A stretch of 64,000 nucleotides of DNA from Streptomyces capitiformicae (lineage in GTDB: Bacteria > Actinomycetota > Actinomycetes > Streptomycetales > Streptomycetaceae), in contig NZ_CP022161.1 of the NCBI RefSeq assembly GCF_002214185.1, positions 124,001 through 188,000 on the forward strand, in the 5' to 3' direction. This document shows, one piece after another, positions 27,893 through 36,650 of this stretch. The notes under the pieces are model-generated. The model worked only from the letters and a program-made list of their open reading frames with translations, searched no databases and was not told where the DNA came from. Every line of letters starts with the position of its first letter. Position 1 is the first letter of the stretch. The position numbers were made by a program, and so were the translations under genes.

Positions 27893-28146
27893 CACGTCGC
27901 AATTACAGCGCTTCCCAGCCACTCGCGCAGCCCCTGCGACCATTCCGTGGTGATCGGGGCGCGTCTTCGGTGCGGTACGAGGCGTACGCGCTCGCCGGCA
28001 GGGACTTCCACGAGACACCGGACCGGCTGTCGGCCGGCGAACGCGCCGGGGCGGCCGTACCCGGCCAGGAGACGGCCCGGCGGGAGGTTTCCGAGGAAGG
28101 TGCATGCCTCCGCCACCAGGGCGAAGGCGGACCGGATCGGGCCCAC
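27889..28146 (-). CDS. Possible small protein coupled to the SpoIIE phosphatase gene
   Basis: An 85-codon frame (GTG at 28146) ends in a TGA that overlaps the GTG of the phosphatase gene, the same GTGA junction used by certain genes elsewhere in this window. The middle contains PVRCLVEVPAGERVRLVPHR. There is no recognisable domain and no ribosome site at the start. It may be a real short gene, or the tail of a decayed one. Confidence 0.35.
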   Translation of the reverse strand: MGPIRSAFALVAEACTFLGNLPPGRLLAGYGRPGAFAGRQPVRCLVEVPAGERVRLVPHRRRAPITTEWSQGLREWLGSAVIATW

Positions 28147-28336
28147 CGTACGGGACTACTGCGTGCCGCGGCTGATCCCGTTCAAGTCCGCTCCCGGCTT
28201 TGGCCGCGCTGGAACGGCTCGCGGGGCTGGGTAGCGGGGCTCGGCCCCCGCCCAGTGCTCGCCGTGCGTACCGGGCCGTCAGGGGGGAGCCTTGACCCGG
28301 GGGCCGTCGTGCCGCCGTGGGAGGAGGTGGTCGGGC
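28147..28336. promoter_or_regulatory. Divergent region between two SpoIIE phosphatase genes
   Basis: This 190-bp gap must hold the promoter of the 28337 gene and probably that of the minus-strand unit. No clear sigma-factor boxes were identified. GGAGGAGG at 28320-28327 is the ribosome site for 28337. Confidence 0.35.
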
Positions 28337-30478
28337 ATGTCCGACGTGTACGCGTCCCGGGGGCGGACCACCGTCGAGACGGCACGCCTGGGCCATCCGA
28401 TGCTGTCGCTGGCCCTGGCCGCGATGATGGACGACGTCGACGCGCACTCCGGCGCCGTGTATCTGCTGACAGCCGACGAGCCGGTGCTGGAGATGGCGGT
28501 CATGGCGGGGCTGCCGAGATCGTTCGCCGCGCCGTGGGAGCGGGTGGGACTGAGCACTCCGGTCCCGGTCGCCGAGGCCGTACGGGACCGGCGGCTCGTA
28601 TGGGTGAACGGCGAGGAGCAGATGGCCCGCCGCTACCCCCGTATCGCCGTGGTCCTGCCCTACCCCTTCGCCCTGGCCGCCCTGCCGGTGGCGACCCGCG
28701 ACACCACCTACGGCGCCGTCTTCCTCACCTGGCCCGGCTCGCACCCGCCGGAGCTCAGCGACCGTGAGCGGGACCATCTCACCTCGGCCTGCGACCGGCT
28801 CGCGAAACGGCTGCGGCGCGCGGAGGAGGAGGGCCGGCCGGTACTGCCGGAACCGGACCTGTCGGCGCCGTCGGCGACCACCGTCGCCGGGACGCTCGGC
28901 ACGGTGGAGGCGGCGCGGATGGTGGCGCGGCTGCCGTACGGGATGTGCGCGCTCGATCTGCACGGGCGGATCTCCTTCGCCAACGCGGCGACCGCCGAAC
29001 TGCTCGGCATCCCCGTCAGCGGGCTGCTCGGCACCCAGCTGTGGGCGTCCGTGCCCTGGCTGAACGATCCCTCGTACGAGGACCGGTACCGGGCCGCGCT
29101 GATGAGTCAGCACGTCACGTCGTTCGTGGCGCTCAAGCCGCCGAACGACTGGCTGTCGTTCCGGCTGTACCCGGGCACGAACGGGCTGAGCGTTCGCATC
29201 TCCCGGGCCCGGGCGGTCGCCGAGATGGAGGGCGCCGCGCGTCGGGATGACGACGAGCCGGGCCGCCTGGTGACCATCAACCATGTCCTGGCGCTGGCCA
29301 GCGCGCTCACCGAGGCGGTGGGGGTGCAGGACATGGTGGAGCTGGTCGCCAACGAGATCGTCCCGGCCATCGGCGCGCAGGCACTGCTGATGCTCGGTTC
29401 GCGGGCGGGGCGGCTGCATGTGCTGGGGCACCGCGGTTACGCGGATCCGCGCCTCGTGGAAGGCTTCGACGGTATGCCGCTCACCGCGCAGACCCCCGGC
29501 GCGCATGTCCTGAGCAGCGGGGTGCCCGCCTTCTTCGAGAGCCGACAGCAGTTGGAGCACCTGTATCCGATGCAGCGGACGACCCGGGACGGCCTGGGCG
29601 CCTGGGCGTATCTGCCGCTCATCGCCCAGGGGCGGCCGGTCGGCACCTGTGTGCTCGGGTACGCGGAACCGCATCCGTTCCCGGCGGACGAGCGTGCGGT
29701 GCTGACCAGCCTCAGCGGGCTCATCTCCCAGGCCCTGGAGCGCGCCCTGCTGTACGACGCCAAGCACCAGCTCGCCCACGGGCTGCAGGCCGCGCTGCTT
29801 CCGCACTCGCTGCCGTCGATCCCCGGCATCGAGTCGGCCTCCCGCTATCTGCCGGCGACCCGGGGCATGGACATCGGCGGCGACTTCTTCGACCTCGTGC
29901 TCTCGCACGGGCGGGCCTCGGCCGTGATCGGCGACGTACAGGGGCACAACGTGACGGCGGCGGGGCTGATGGGGCAGATCCGTACGGCCGTACGCGCGTA
30001 CACGACCGTCGGTCAGGCGCCGCAGGACGTGATGAGCAGTACCAACCGGCTGCTGATCGACCTCGGCTCCGAGTTGTTCGCCAGCTGTCTGTACCTGCGG
30101 CTCGACCCGGAGCACGGGATGGCCGTCATGGCGCGGGCCGGGCATCCACCGCCGTTGCTGCGCAGACCGGACGGGAAGGTGAAGGTGCTGGACCTCGCGG
30201 GTGGGCCGCTTCTGGGGATCGACGCGGACGCGGTGTATCCGACGACCGAGGTGGCGCTGGGCGAGGGTTCCCTGCTGGCCCTCTACACGGATGGGTTGAT
30301 CGAGTCGCCCGGGGTGGACATCGAGGATGCGCTGGCCGACCTCGGGGAGCGGCTCGCCTCCGTCGGGGAGCAGGCGTTGGATGCGGTCGCCGATGAGTTG
30401 GTCCGGGAGACGGAGACCGCGCAGGAGCGGCTGGACGACGTGGCCCTGCTTCTGTTGCGGGCGGCGAAGGTCGGGTGA
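28337..30478 (+). CDS. GAF/PAS SpoIIE-family protein phosphatase
   Basis: The 713-residue protein has an N-terminal GAF (about 20-180), a PAS domain (about 200-310, LPYGMCALDLHGRISFANAA) and a second GAF (about 330-490). A SpoIIE/PP2C catalytic domain follows (about 515-710, GGDFFDLV, GDVQGHNV, final DDVALLLL). Unlike its divergent neighbour it has no HATPase, so it is probably only a phosphatase. It should dephosphorylate STAS-type anti-anti-sigma factors, and one candidate is encoded at 46892. GGAGGAGG precedes the ATG. Sensing ligands are unknown. Confidence 0.88.
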   Translation: MSDVYASRGRTTVETARLGHPMLSLALAAMMDDVDAHSGAVYLLTADEPVLEMAVMAGLPRSFAAPWERVGLSTPVPVAEAVRDRRLVWVNGEEQMARRYPRIAVVLPYPFALAALPVATRDTTYGAVFLTWPGSHPPELSDRERDHLTSACDRLAKRLRRAEEEGRPVLPEPDLSAPSATTVAGTLGTVEAARMVARLPYGMCALDLHGRISFANAATAELLGIPVSGLLGTQLWASVPWLNDPSYEDRYRAALMSQHVTSFVALKPPNDWLSFRLYPGTNGLSVRISRARAVAEMEGAARRDDDEPGRLVTINHVLALASALTEAVGVQDMVELVANEIVPAIGAQALLMLGSRAGRLHVLGHRGYADPRLVEGFDGMPLTAQTPGAHVLSSGVPAFFESRQQLEHLYPMQRTTRDGLGAWAYLPLIAQGRPVGTCVLGYAEPHPFPADERAVLTSLSGLISQALERALLYDAKHQLAHGLQAALLPHSLPSIPGIESASRYLPATRGMDIGGDFFDLVLSHGRASAVIGDVQGHNVTAAGLMGQIRTAVRAYTTVGQAPQDVMSSTNRLLIDLGSELFASCLYLRLDPEHGMAVMARAGHPPPLLRRPDGKVKVLDLAGGPLLGIDADAVYPTTEVALGEGSLLALYTDGLIESPGVDIEDALADLGERLASVGEQALDAVADELVRETETAQERLDDVALLLLRAAKVG

Positions 30479-30548
30479 CTCCTGCCGGGGCGCCGACGCC
30501 CCCTGGGGGGTGTGGTGAAAGCCCCGCACAGCACCCCTGAAACGCACC

Positions 30549-30578
30549 GGTCCGACCCTCCCGCCGGAGGGCCGGACC
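30549..30578. terminator. Bidirectional hairpin terminator
   Basis: Arms GGTCCG-A-CCCTCC and GGAGGG-C-CGGACC with a four-base loop form a 13-position stem with one mismatch. It lies between the convergent SpoIIE gene and the S1 protease gene. A smaller GGGGCG/CGCCCC hairpin at 30487-30502 precedes it. Confidence 0.8.
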
Positions 30579-30702
30579 GAGTTCCACTCACCGGCCGGAA
30601 CCGCTGTGGTGTGGTCGGTGGGTGGGTCGTGGGATCGACGGTGCGGTATCAGTGGCCGCTGAGCCCGGAACCGTCGTCCACCACGTCTTCGCGGGTGTCG
30701 GC

Positions 30703-32145
30703 CTAGTGCTCGACGACGCCCTGCTCGTGCTCCGCGCCGGCCTCTTCACCGGCACCGGCAGCGGCGGCTTCCTCACCGGCACCGGCGGCGGCGGCTTCCT
30801 CACCCGCGCCGGCCTCGCCACCGGCACCGGCCGCGGCGGCCTCGCCACCCGCACCCGCGGCGCCGGCCTCGTCACCAGCACCCGCAGCGGCGGCTTCCTC
30901 ACCGGCACCGGCGGCGGCGGCTTCCTCACCCGCGCCGGCCTCGCCACCGGCACCAGCGGCGGCGGCCTCGTCACCGGCACCGCCCGCGGCTTCCTCACCG
31001 GCGCCCGCGCCGCCGTCGCCGAGGGTGGCGCCGACCGCGGCCAGGGCGGTGGTGACCGGCTGGAAGAAGGTCTCGCCGCCGACGGTGCAGTCGCCACTGC
31101 CGCCGGAGGTCAGGCCGATGGCCTGGCCGTCCTGGGTGAACAGCGAGCCGCCGCTGTCGCCGGGCTCGGCGCAGACGTTGGTCTGGATGAGGCCGGTGAC
31201 CGTGCCCTCCGGGTAGTTCACCGTCGCGTCGAGGCCGGTGACCTGGCCGTCGGCGAGACCGGTGGTGCTGCCCATGCGGAACACCTGGAGACCGACCGTG
31301 GCCTCGCCGGCCGCGTTGATGTCGACCGTCTCGCCGTTGCCGAGGTCGACGGTGCTCGCCGCCTGGGTCGCCGGGTCGTTGTAGTTGACCAGCGCGAAGT
31401 CACCGTCGCCGGGGAACGTGGCGGTCGCCGCGTCGACCGTGCCGATCGGGGCGCCACCCTCCTCCTCGGACCACTCGGCCTCCGCGACACCGCAGTGACC
31501 GGCGGTCAGGAACGCGGGCGCCCCTTGGGCGTTGACGACGTTGAAGCCTGCGGAGCAGCGCGCGCCGCCGCCGAAGATGGCGTCGCCGCCCTCCAGGAAG
31601 GTCTTGAAGGTGCCGGCGGACTTCTTGATCTCCGCCATGCCCGAGCCGAGCGACTTGACCGTCGACTCGATGGTGTCCCAGTTCTCACCGGTGACCGTGG
31701 AGTCGGCGGTGACCTGGAGCTTGTTCGTACGGGGGTCGATCGCCCAGGCGGTGCCGGGGATGCTCGCCTTCTCCTTCAGCGTCGCCGCGCCGGCCTTGAG
31801 CTCGGACCAGCTGTTCTCGACCTCCTGGACCTTCGCACCGGCCTCCTGGGCCTGGATGATCACATTGTTGTCGTCGCCGTCGATCTCGATGCCGTCGATG
31901 ACCTGAATGATGAGCTGCTGCTCACTCGAGTTGTAATACGCGCCTGCGAACGCTTCACCGAGCGCTTCCCGGAGTTGGGAGGCGAGGTCCGAGGCGTCAC
32001 TCGCGGCGAGCGTCTTCGGGGCCGCCTGGTTGGACTCCGTCTGGGACGCCATGGCGTTCGGCAGGATGAGGGCCGCCGCTCCGAGTGCCGCCACGCCGCC
32101 TGCCGCTATAAAGGCCTTACGCTTGGTGGCTCGTTTGTGACTCAA
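30703..32145 (-). CDS. Secreted S1 serine protease with propeptide and long acidic Gly/Ala/Glu tail
   Basis: The 480-residue protein begins with a signal peptide (AFIAAGGVAALGAAALILP), then an alpha-lytic-type propeptide (about 35-175). The chymotrypsin-fold domain follows: His in LTAGHCG, Asp in DFALVNY and Ser in GDSGGS. The last 100 or so residues are low-complexity GAGEEAAAA-type repeats ending GAEHEQGVVEH; such a tail may hold the enzyme in the cell wall or bind calcium. The start is a TTG at 32145, chosen because AGGAGG lies seven bases upstream and no suitable ATG exists. It belongs to the streptogrisin/alpha-lytic group, but the tail is unusual. Confidence 0.88.
   Translation of the reverse strand: MSHKRATKRKAFIAAGGVAALGAAALILPNAMASQTESNQAAPKTLAASDASDLASQLREALGEAFAGAYYNSSEQQLIIQVIDGIEIDGDDNNVIIQAQEAGAKVQEVENSWSELKAGAATLKEKASIPGTAWAIDPRTNKLQVTADSTVTGENWDTIESTVKSLGSGMAEIKKSAGTFKTFLEGGDAIFGGGARCSAGFNVVNAQGAPAFLTAGHCGVAEAEWSEEEGGAPIGTVDAATATFPGDGDFALVNYNDPATQAASTVDLGNGETVDINAAGEATVGLQVFRMGSTTGLADGQVTGLDATVNYPEGTVTGLIQTNVCAEPGDSGGSLFTQDGQAIGLTSGGSGDCTVGGETFFQPVTTALAAVGATLGDGGAGAGEEAAGGAGDEAAAAGAGGEAGAGEEAAAAGAGEEAAAAGAGDEAGAAGAGGEAAAAGAGGEAGAGEEAAAAGAGEEAAAAGAGEEAGAEHEQGVVEH
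30758..30954. repeat. Direct repeats encoding the protease acidic tail
   Basis: A 71-bp block at 30758-30828 recurs without a single change at 30884-30954, 126 bp (42 codons) away. Shorter GC-rich variants surround it. The preserved frame and recent identity point to expansion by slippage or unequal recombination. Confidence 0.85.
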
Positions 32146-32353
32146 CTCTTGACCTCCTGGGGGCGGGGTCCGTGCCGCCGTCGGCGGGTGAACTGGGGGC
32201 GCCTGGTTGCCAGTTGGTACGGATGCTTCCGATGGGGTGTTCAACGCCTCGGAAAAAGTTTCCGATCTTCCGCTTCGCAAAGTGCGGTTCGGGTGGCATT
32301 TCACGACTTCCCACCCGCGTTCCCCGGCCCGAATCCCTGGGAACGATGCCGGC

Positions 32354-32767
32354 ATGACTCTCACACCCGCCGAAGCCGACAAGATCCTCGCCACCAACTT
32401 CGCCCCTTGGGTACTCGACCTCGGCCTCACCGCCGTGGAGTTGGACGAGCGACGCGCGGTCCTGCGCCTGCCGTGGTGCGACCGGCTCGCACGCGAGGGC
32501 GGCGCCCTGTCGGGGCAGGCGTTGATGGCCGCGGCGGACACGGCGACGGTGATCGCGGTGTCGGCGGCGCGCGGTTCCTTCGTACCGATGACCACGGTTC
32601 AGCAGTCGACCAGCTTCCAGCGAGCGGTCACGGGTGAGGACGTACTCGTCGAGGCGGTCCTCACCAAGCTCGGGCGCCGGATGGCTTTCGCCGACATCGC
32701 GATGACGACCGGGAGTTCGGGGGAGCTCGCGGCCCGGGCGAGCACGGTTTACGCGCTTCTGGGGTGA
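32354..32767 (+). CDS. Hotdog-fold PaaI-type thioesterase
   Basis: The 137-residue protein matches the hotdog fold of acyl-CoA thioesterases. LPWCDRLAREGGALSGQALMAAADTATVIA has the Gly-Gly-x-x-x-Gly-Gln helix start and the acidic residue used in catalysis, followed by TTVQQSTSFQRAVTGEDV. It should hydrolyse small or aromatic acyl-CoAs. The ATG at 32354 is divergent from the S1 protease. The natural substrate is unknown. Confidence 0.82.
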   Translation: MTLTPAEADKILATNFAPWVLDLGLTAVELDERRAVLRLPWCDRLAREGGALSGQALMAAADTATVIAVSAARGSFVPMTTVQQSTSFQRAVTGEDVLVEAVLTKLGRRMAFADIAMTTGSSGELAARASTVYALLG

Positions 32768-33270
32768 CGACAGGGCGCTCCTGTGACAACTGAGCGCAAT
32801 ACGTCAAGCGAGCAGACACGATCCGCTACCGATCGGTAGCCGTCCGTTCCCGTTCCCGATCGAAAAACCGGCTCCGGCGAATCTCCACATCGAATACCCA
32901 GTCAGGTCACGGCGCACCAAGGATCTGCACGGCCGGCGCCACCGCGCCGCGCCTTTGAGGCGGGACTGTCCAGTTCGTTTTCCGGTTGGCAACGAGCGGG
33001 CTGCGACGATGCGGCGCCCGGTGTGAAGAACTTGGCACCGCCGCGTGCGCAGGCCTGCACGGATGAGCCCTCATGGTCATCAAGTTCCCTGGTGAGAGGC
33101 TCTGTTGATTGGATGTGCGCCCCGGATCTCTGCTTTGATCCATCGCACCGCGGGGGCCGCCAAGCTCTCGGAGACGAGAAGTGGGCACCCACGTGTGCGG
33201 CCGTCGTTCTGTCCCCAGAAGGGGGCCGCTCCCCCCCCTTATGAAGAGCTATACGAAGGGAAGTTCCATC
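32768..33270. other. Intergenic region upstream of the NHLM peptide locus
   Basis: No convincing coding sequence lies in these 503 bp. It contains a perfect palindrome at 32825-32840, and a GTGGG-CA-CCCAC repeat at 33181-33192. GAAGGGAAG before 33271 is the ribosome site. The length suggests a regulated promoter for the peptide precursor. Confidence 0.5.
32825..32840. promoter_or_regulatory. Perfect 16-bp palindrome
   Basis: GCTACCGATCGGTAGC has no loop, so it reads as a protein operator and not a hairpin. It lies 58 bp after the thioesterase and about 430 bp before the peptide precursor. Confidence 0.55.
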
Positions 33271-33486
33271 ATGAACTCCACCCCCCAGGTTGAGACCGCC
33301 GAGCTGTCGGACGCCGCCCTCGACGCCGTCTCCGGCGGCCTGCAGGTCAACGCTCTCGGCACCGTCACCGGCCTGGTGGACGGCGTCGCCCCGGTCTCCG
33401 GCCTGGTCAACACGGCCGTCACCACGGTCGAGGGTGCCACCGGCCTGAGCACCGCCCCGGTCACGAGCCTGGTCGCCGGTCTCTGA
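33271..33486 (+). CDS. Double-glycine leader peptide precursor for the NHLM exporter
   Basis: The 71-residue precursor has a 23-residue leader ending ELSDAALDAVSGG, the typical pattern cut by C39 peptidases. The predicted 48-residue core starts LQVNALGTVTGLVDG and ends TSLVAGL. It is rich in Gly, Val, Thr, Leu and Ala and contains no Cys, Lys, Arg, His or aromatic residue, with GLV-type segments recurring. The peptide therefore cannot form lanthionines or disulfides. Similar Streptomyces peptides are often labelled type A2 lantipeptide, from memory, but the missing cysteine argues against that. GAAGGGAAG lies upstream of the ATG; an in-frame ATG at 33241 lacks a ribosome site. Transport genes follow. 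Confidence 0.82.
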   Translation: MNSTPQVETAELSDAALDAVSGGLQVNALGTVTGLVDGVAPVSGLVNTAVTTVEGATGLSTAPVTSLVAGL

Positions 33487-33508
33487 TCGAGCCCCAGTGC
33501 CGCTGAGT

Positions 33509-33533
33509 CCCGGAACCGCCTGACGGTTCCGGG
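33509..33533 (+). terminator. Hairpin between precursor and transporter genes
   Basis: Perfect 10-bp arms CCCGGAACCG and CGGTTCCGGG around CCTGA begin 22 bp after the precursor stop. As no other promoter is evident, it is probably a partial terminator that keeps precursor mRNA more abundant than transporter mRNA. Confidence 0.75.
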
Positions 33534-33608
33534 GCTCTCGGATGCCCGGACACCATCGGGCGCCCCGAAAGTCCTTTCGTCTCACATCGCGCAGGTGAGG
33601 GAAGTCCC

Positions 33609-34415
33609 GTGCAGTTCCGCCAACAGGCCCTCGCCAAGCTCCAGTCACCGGAGGAGCTCGACCTTCCGGTGCGCTTCGCCCGCCCCCAGGGCTGGCTGGT
33701 GCTGTCCATCACGGTGGTCGCCATGGCCGCCGCGTCCGTGTGGGCCGTCACCGGTTCGGTGACCTCCACGGTCAGCGCGCCCGCCATCCTCACCCACGGG
33801 CAGGGCAGTTACATCCTGCAGAGCCCCGTCGCCGGCCAGGTCACCGCCGTACTCGCGAAGCAGGGCGAGCGGCTGCCCGCCAAGGCACCGGTCCTGAAGG
33901 TCGCCACCGCCGAGGGCGAGACGGTCGTACGTTCCGTCGCCGCGGGCCGGGTCTCCGCGCTCGCCGCCACGATCGGCCAGATCATCCAGACCGGCGCCGA
34001 TGTCGCCGCGATCGAGAAGGTCGCCGACGCCGACGACCCGCTGTACGCCACGGTGTACGTCCCGGCCGAGAACGCCGCCTCCATCCCGAAGAACGCCGAA
34101 GTCGACCTCACCGTCCAGTCGGCGCCCACCCAGAGCTACGGTGTGCTGCGCGGTCATGTGAAGAAGGTGGACCGCACCGCCCAGACACCGCAGTCGATCG
34201 GCGCGTTCCTCGGTGACAGCCAGCTCGGCGAGCAGTTCACCAGGAAGGGCCGGCCGGTGGCCGTCACCGTACGCCTGGACCGCAAGGCGTCGACCGAGTC
34301 CGGCTACAAGTGGTCCTCGCAGGACGGGCCGCCCTTCGAGCTGTCCTCCATGACCATGGCCACGGGTTCGATCCGCATGGCCGACGAGCGTCCGATCGAT
34401 TGGCTGCTCCCGTGA
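33609..34415 (+). CDS. HlyD-like secretion protein of the NHLM peptide export system
   Basis: The 268-residue protein has one membrane helix (WLVLSITVVAMAAASVWAV, about 28-46) and a lipoyl/HlyD-type beta domain (GSYILQSPVAGQVTAVLAKQ to IGQIIQTGADVAAIEKV). In NHLM systems this adaptor links the ABC exporters to the outside. The GTG at 33609 is preceded by GAGGGAAG. The next gene overlaps its stop as GTGA. No outer-membrane partner is expected in an actinomycete, so it probably stabilises the complex or guides the peptide across the wall. Confidence 0.88.
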   Translation: MQFRQQALAKLQSPEELDLPVRFARPQGWLVLSITVVAMAAASVWAVTGSVTSTVSAPAILTHGQGSYILQSPVAGQVTAVLAKQGERLPAKAPVLKVATAEGETVVRSVAAGRVSALAATIGQIIQTGADVAAIEKVADADDPLYATVYVPAENAASIPKNAEVDLTVQSAPTQSYGVLRGHVKKVDRTAQTPQSIGAFLGDSQLGEQFTRKGRPVAVTVRLDRKASTESGYKWSSQDGPPFELSSMTMATGSIRMADERPIDWLLP

Positions 34416-36649
34416 CCCCACCGCAGGACACCGCGCCGCCGTCGGGGCACGGCAGGCGCAAGGCGGCGGCGAAGAAGCGCCCGGTGCCCAGGAGCAGGCA
34501 GCGGACCGTCCGTACGCCCACCGTCCTCCAGATGGAGGCCGTGGAGTGCGGTGCCGCCTCCCTCGCCATGGTTCTCGGCCACTACGGGCGGCACATCCCG
34601 CTGGAGGAGCTGCGCATCGCCTGCGGTGTCTCCCGGGACGGCTCGCGCGCGAGCAACCTCCTGAAGGCGGCCCGCGGTTACGGCCTGACCGCCAAGGGCA
34701 TGCAGATGGACGTGGCCGCCCTCGCGGAGGTGAAGGGTCCGGCCATCCTGTTCTGGGAGTTCAACCACTACGTCGTCTACGACGGGATGGGGCGCCGCTT
34801 CGGCCGGCGCGGCGTGCACATCAACGACCCCGGCAAGGGCCGCCGGTTCGTGCCGATGGAGGACTTCGACGCGAGCTTCACCGGTGTCGTCCTCGTCATG
34901 GAGCCCGGCGCCGACTTCGAGAGGGGCGGCCGCAAGCCCGGCGTCCTCGGCGCCATGCCGGCCCGGATGCGCGGCACCTCCGGCACCCTGCCCGCCGCCG
35001 TCCTCGCGAGCCTGCTCCTTGTGGCGGTCGGCGCGGCGGTACCCGCGCTGAGCCGCACGTACATCGACATGTTCCTGATCGGCGGCCAGACCTCGCTGCT
35101 GGGCGTGCTGTTCGCGTCGATGGGCGCGTGCGTGCTGCTGACGGTCCTGCTGACCTGGCTGCAACAGGCCAACCTGCTGCGCGGCCGTCTGATCTCCTCC
35201 ACCCTCTCCAGCGCCCGCTTCCTCAGGCATCTCCTCCGCCTGCCCGTCACCTTCTTCTCCCAGCGCAGCCCCGCCGACCTCGTCCAGCGGCTCCAGTCCA
35301 ACGACGTGGTCGCCGAGACCCTGGCCCGCGACCTCGCGGCGGCCGGTGTGGACGCGGTCGTCGTCGTCCTCTACGCCGTACTCCTCTATACGTACGATCC
35401 GCAGCTCACCTTCGTCGGCATCGCGGTGGCGCTGCTGAACGTGGTGGCGATGCGGGTGGTGATCCGGCTGCGCGCGACCCGTACGGCGAAACTGCGCGCC
35501 GACAGCGCACGGCTCACCAACACGGCGTACACCGGCCTGCAGTTGATCGAGACGATGAAGGCGACCGGCGGCGAGGAGGGCTACTTCCGCAAGTGGGCGG
35601 GCCAGCACGCCACCACGCTGGAGGAGCAGCAGCGCCTCGGCGTGCCGAGCGCGTGGCTGGGCGTGGTCGCGCCGACGCTCGCCACGCTCAACAGCGCGCT
35701 CATCCTCTGGATCGGAGGCATGCGCGCGGTCGAGGGCCACATATCCGTCGGCCTCCTGGTCGCCTTCCAGTCGCTGGTCACCCGCTTCACCGCGCCGATC
35801 ACCCGCCTCAACGGCGTCGCGGGCCGCATCCAGGACTTCGCGGCGGACGTCGCCCGGCTGAAGGACGTCGAGAACTTCCAGGCGGACCCGCTGTACACCC
35901 GCCCGGACGCCGGCGAGTCCACCCGCCGACTGCACGGCCACGTCGAGCTGGAGAACATCACCTTCGGCTACAGCCCCCTCGACAAACCCCTGCTCACGGG
36001 CTTCGACCTCACCGTCGGCCCAGGTCAGCAGGTGGCTCTGGTCGGCGGCTCGGGCAGCGGCAAGTCGACGGTGTCGAGGCTGATCTCGGGCCTGTACACC
36101 CCCTGGGAGGGCGTGATCCGCATCGACGGCCGACGACTTGAGGACATCCCGCGCGGCGCGCTCGCCACCTCCGTCTCCTTCGTCGACCAGGAGGTCTTCC
36201 TCTTCGAGGGCACGGTCCGCGACAACGTGGCCCTGTGGGACCCGTCGATCCCGGACGAGGCCGTGGTCGAGGCGCTGCGGGACGCCGCCCTGTACGACGT
36301 CGTCACCCGTCGCCCGGGCGGTATCAACAGCAGGGTCGAGCAGGACGGCCGCAACTTCTCCGGCGGGCAGCGCCAACGTCTGGAGATCGCCCGGGCTTTG
36401 GTGCGCAGGCCCAGCATCCTCGTCCTGGACGAGGTGACGAGCGCGCTCGACGCCGAGACCGAGCTGGTCGTCATGGACAACCTGCGCAAGCGCGGCTGCG
36501 CCTGTGTGGTGATCGCCCACCGGCTCAGCACGGTCCGCGACAGCGACGAGATCGTCGTCCTGCAGCACGGCACGATCGTGGAACGCGGCCGGCACGAGGA
36601 GCTGGTGGCACGCGGCGGCGCGTACGCCCAACTGGTCAGGGAGCGGTGA
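34412..36649 (+). CDS. NHLM peptide exporter with C39 leader peptidase and ABC ATPase
   Basis: This 745-residue protein starts with a C39 cysteine protease (about 35-170). The active cysteine is in MEAVECGAASL, the histidine in FNHYVVYDG and the aspartate in INDPGKG. It cuts after the double glycine of the precursor. Six membrane helices follow, then the ATPase: GGSGSGKST, FSGGQRQRL, VLDEVTSALD and the switch histidine in VIAHRLST. The GTG at 34412 overlaps the HlyD-like stop. It should process and export the 33271 peptide. Intact catalytic residues show that the locus is functional in principle. Confidence 0.92.
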   Translation: MTPPQDTAPPSGHGRRKAAAKKRPVPRSRQRTVRTPTVLQMEAVECGAASLAMVLGHYGRHIPLEELRIACGVSRDGSRASNLLKAARGYGLTAKGMQMDVAALAEVKGPAILFWEFNHYVVYDGMGRRFGRRGVHINDPGKGRRFVPMEDFDASFTGVVLVMEPGADFERGGRKPGVLGAMPARMRGTSGTLPAAVLASLLLVAVGAAVPALSRTYIDMFLIGGQTSLLGVLFASMGACVLLTVLLTWLQQANLLRGRLISSTLSSARFLRHLLRLPVTFFSQRSPADLVQRLQSNDVVAETLARDLAAAGVDAVVVVLYAVLLYTYDPQLTFVGIAVALLNVVAMRVVIRLRATRTAKLRADSARLTNTAYTGLQLIETMKATGGEEGYFRKWAGQHATTLEEQQRLGVPSAWLGVVAPTLATLNSALILWIGGMRAVEGHISVGLLVAFQSLVTRFTAPITRLNGVAGRIQDFAADVARLKDVENFQADPLYTRPDAGESTRRLHGHVELENITFGYSPLDKPLLTGFDLTVGPGQQVALVGGSGSGKSTVSRLISGLYTPWEGVIRIDGRRLEDIPRGALATSVSFVDQEVFLFEGTVRDNVALWDPSIPDEAVVEALRDAALYDVVTRRPGGINSRVEQDGRNFSGGQRQRLEIARALVRRPSILVLDEVTSALDAETELVVMDNLRKRGCACVVIAHRLSTVRDSDEIVVLQHGTIVERGRHEELVARGGAYAQLVRER

Positions 36650-36650
36650 G

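Noticed and set aside
25475-30547. One giant minus-strand protein of about 1690 residues
   Set aside because: Only the part below 27892 has domains; the upstream part is antisense to a well-supported SpoIIE gene.
30758-30954. CRISPR-like or structural DNA repeat
   Set aside because: Repeat spacing is a multiple of three and the frame encodes the protease tail, so it is a coding repeat.
33271-33486. Class II lanthipeptide precursor
   Set aside because: The core has no cysteine and no LanM or other lanthionine synthetase is present nearby.
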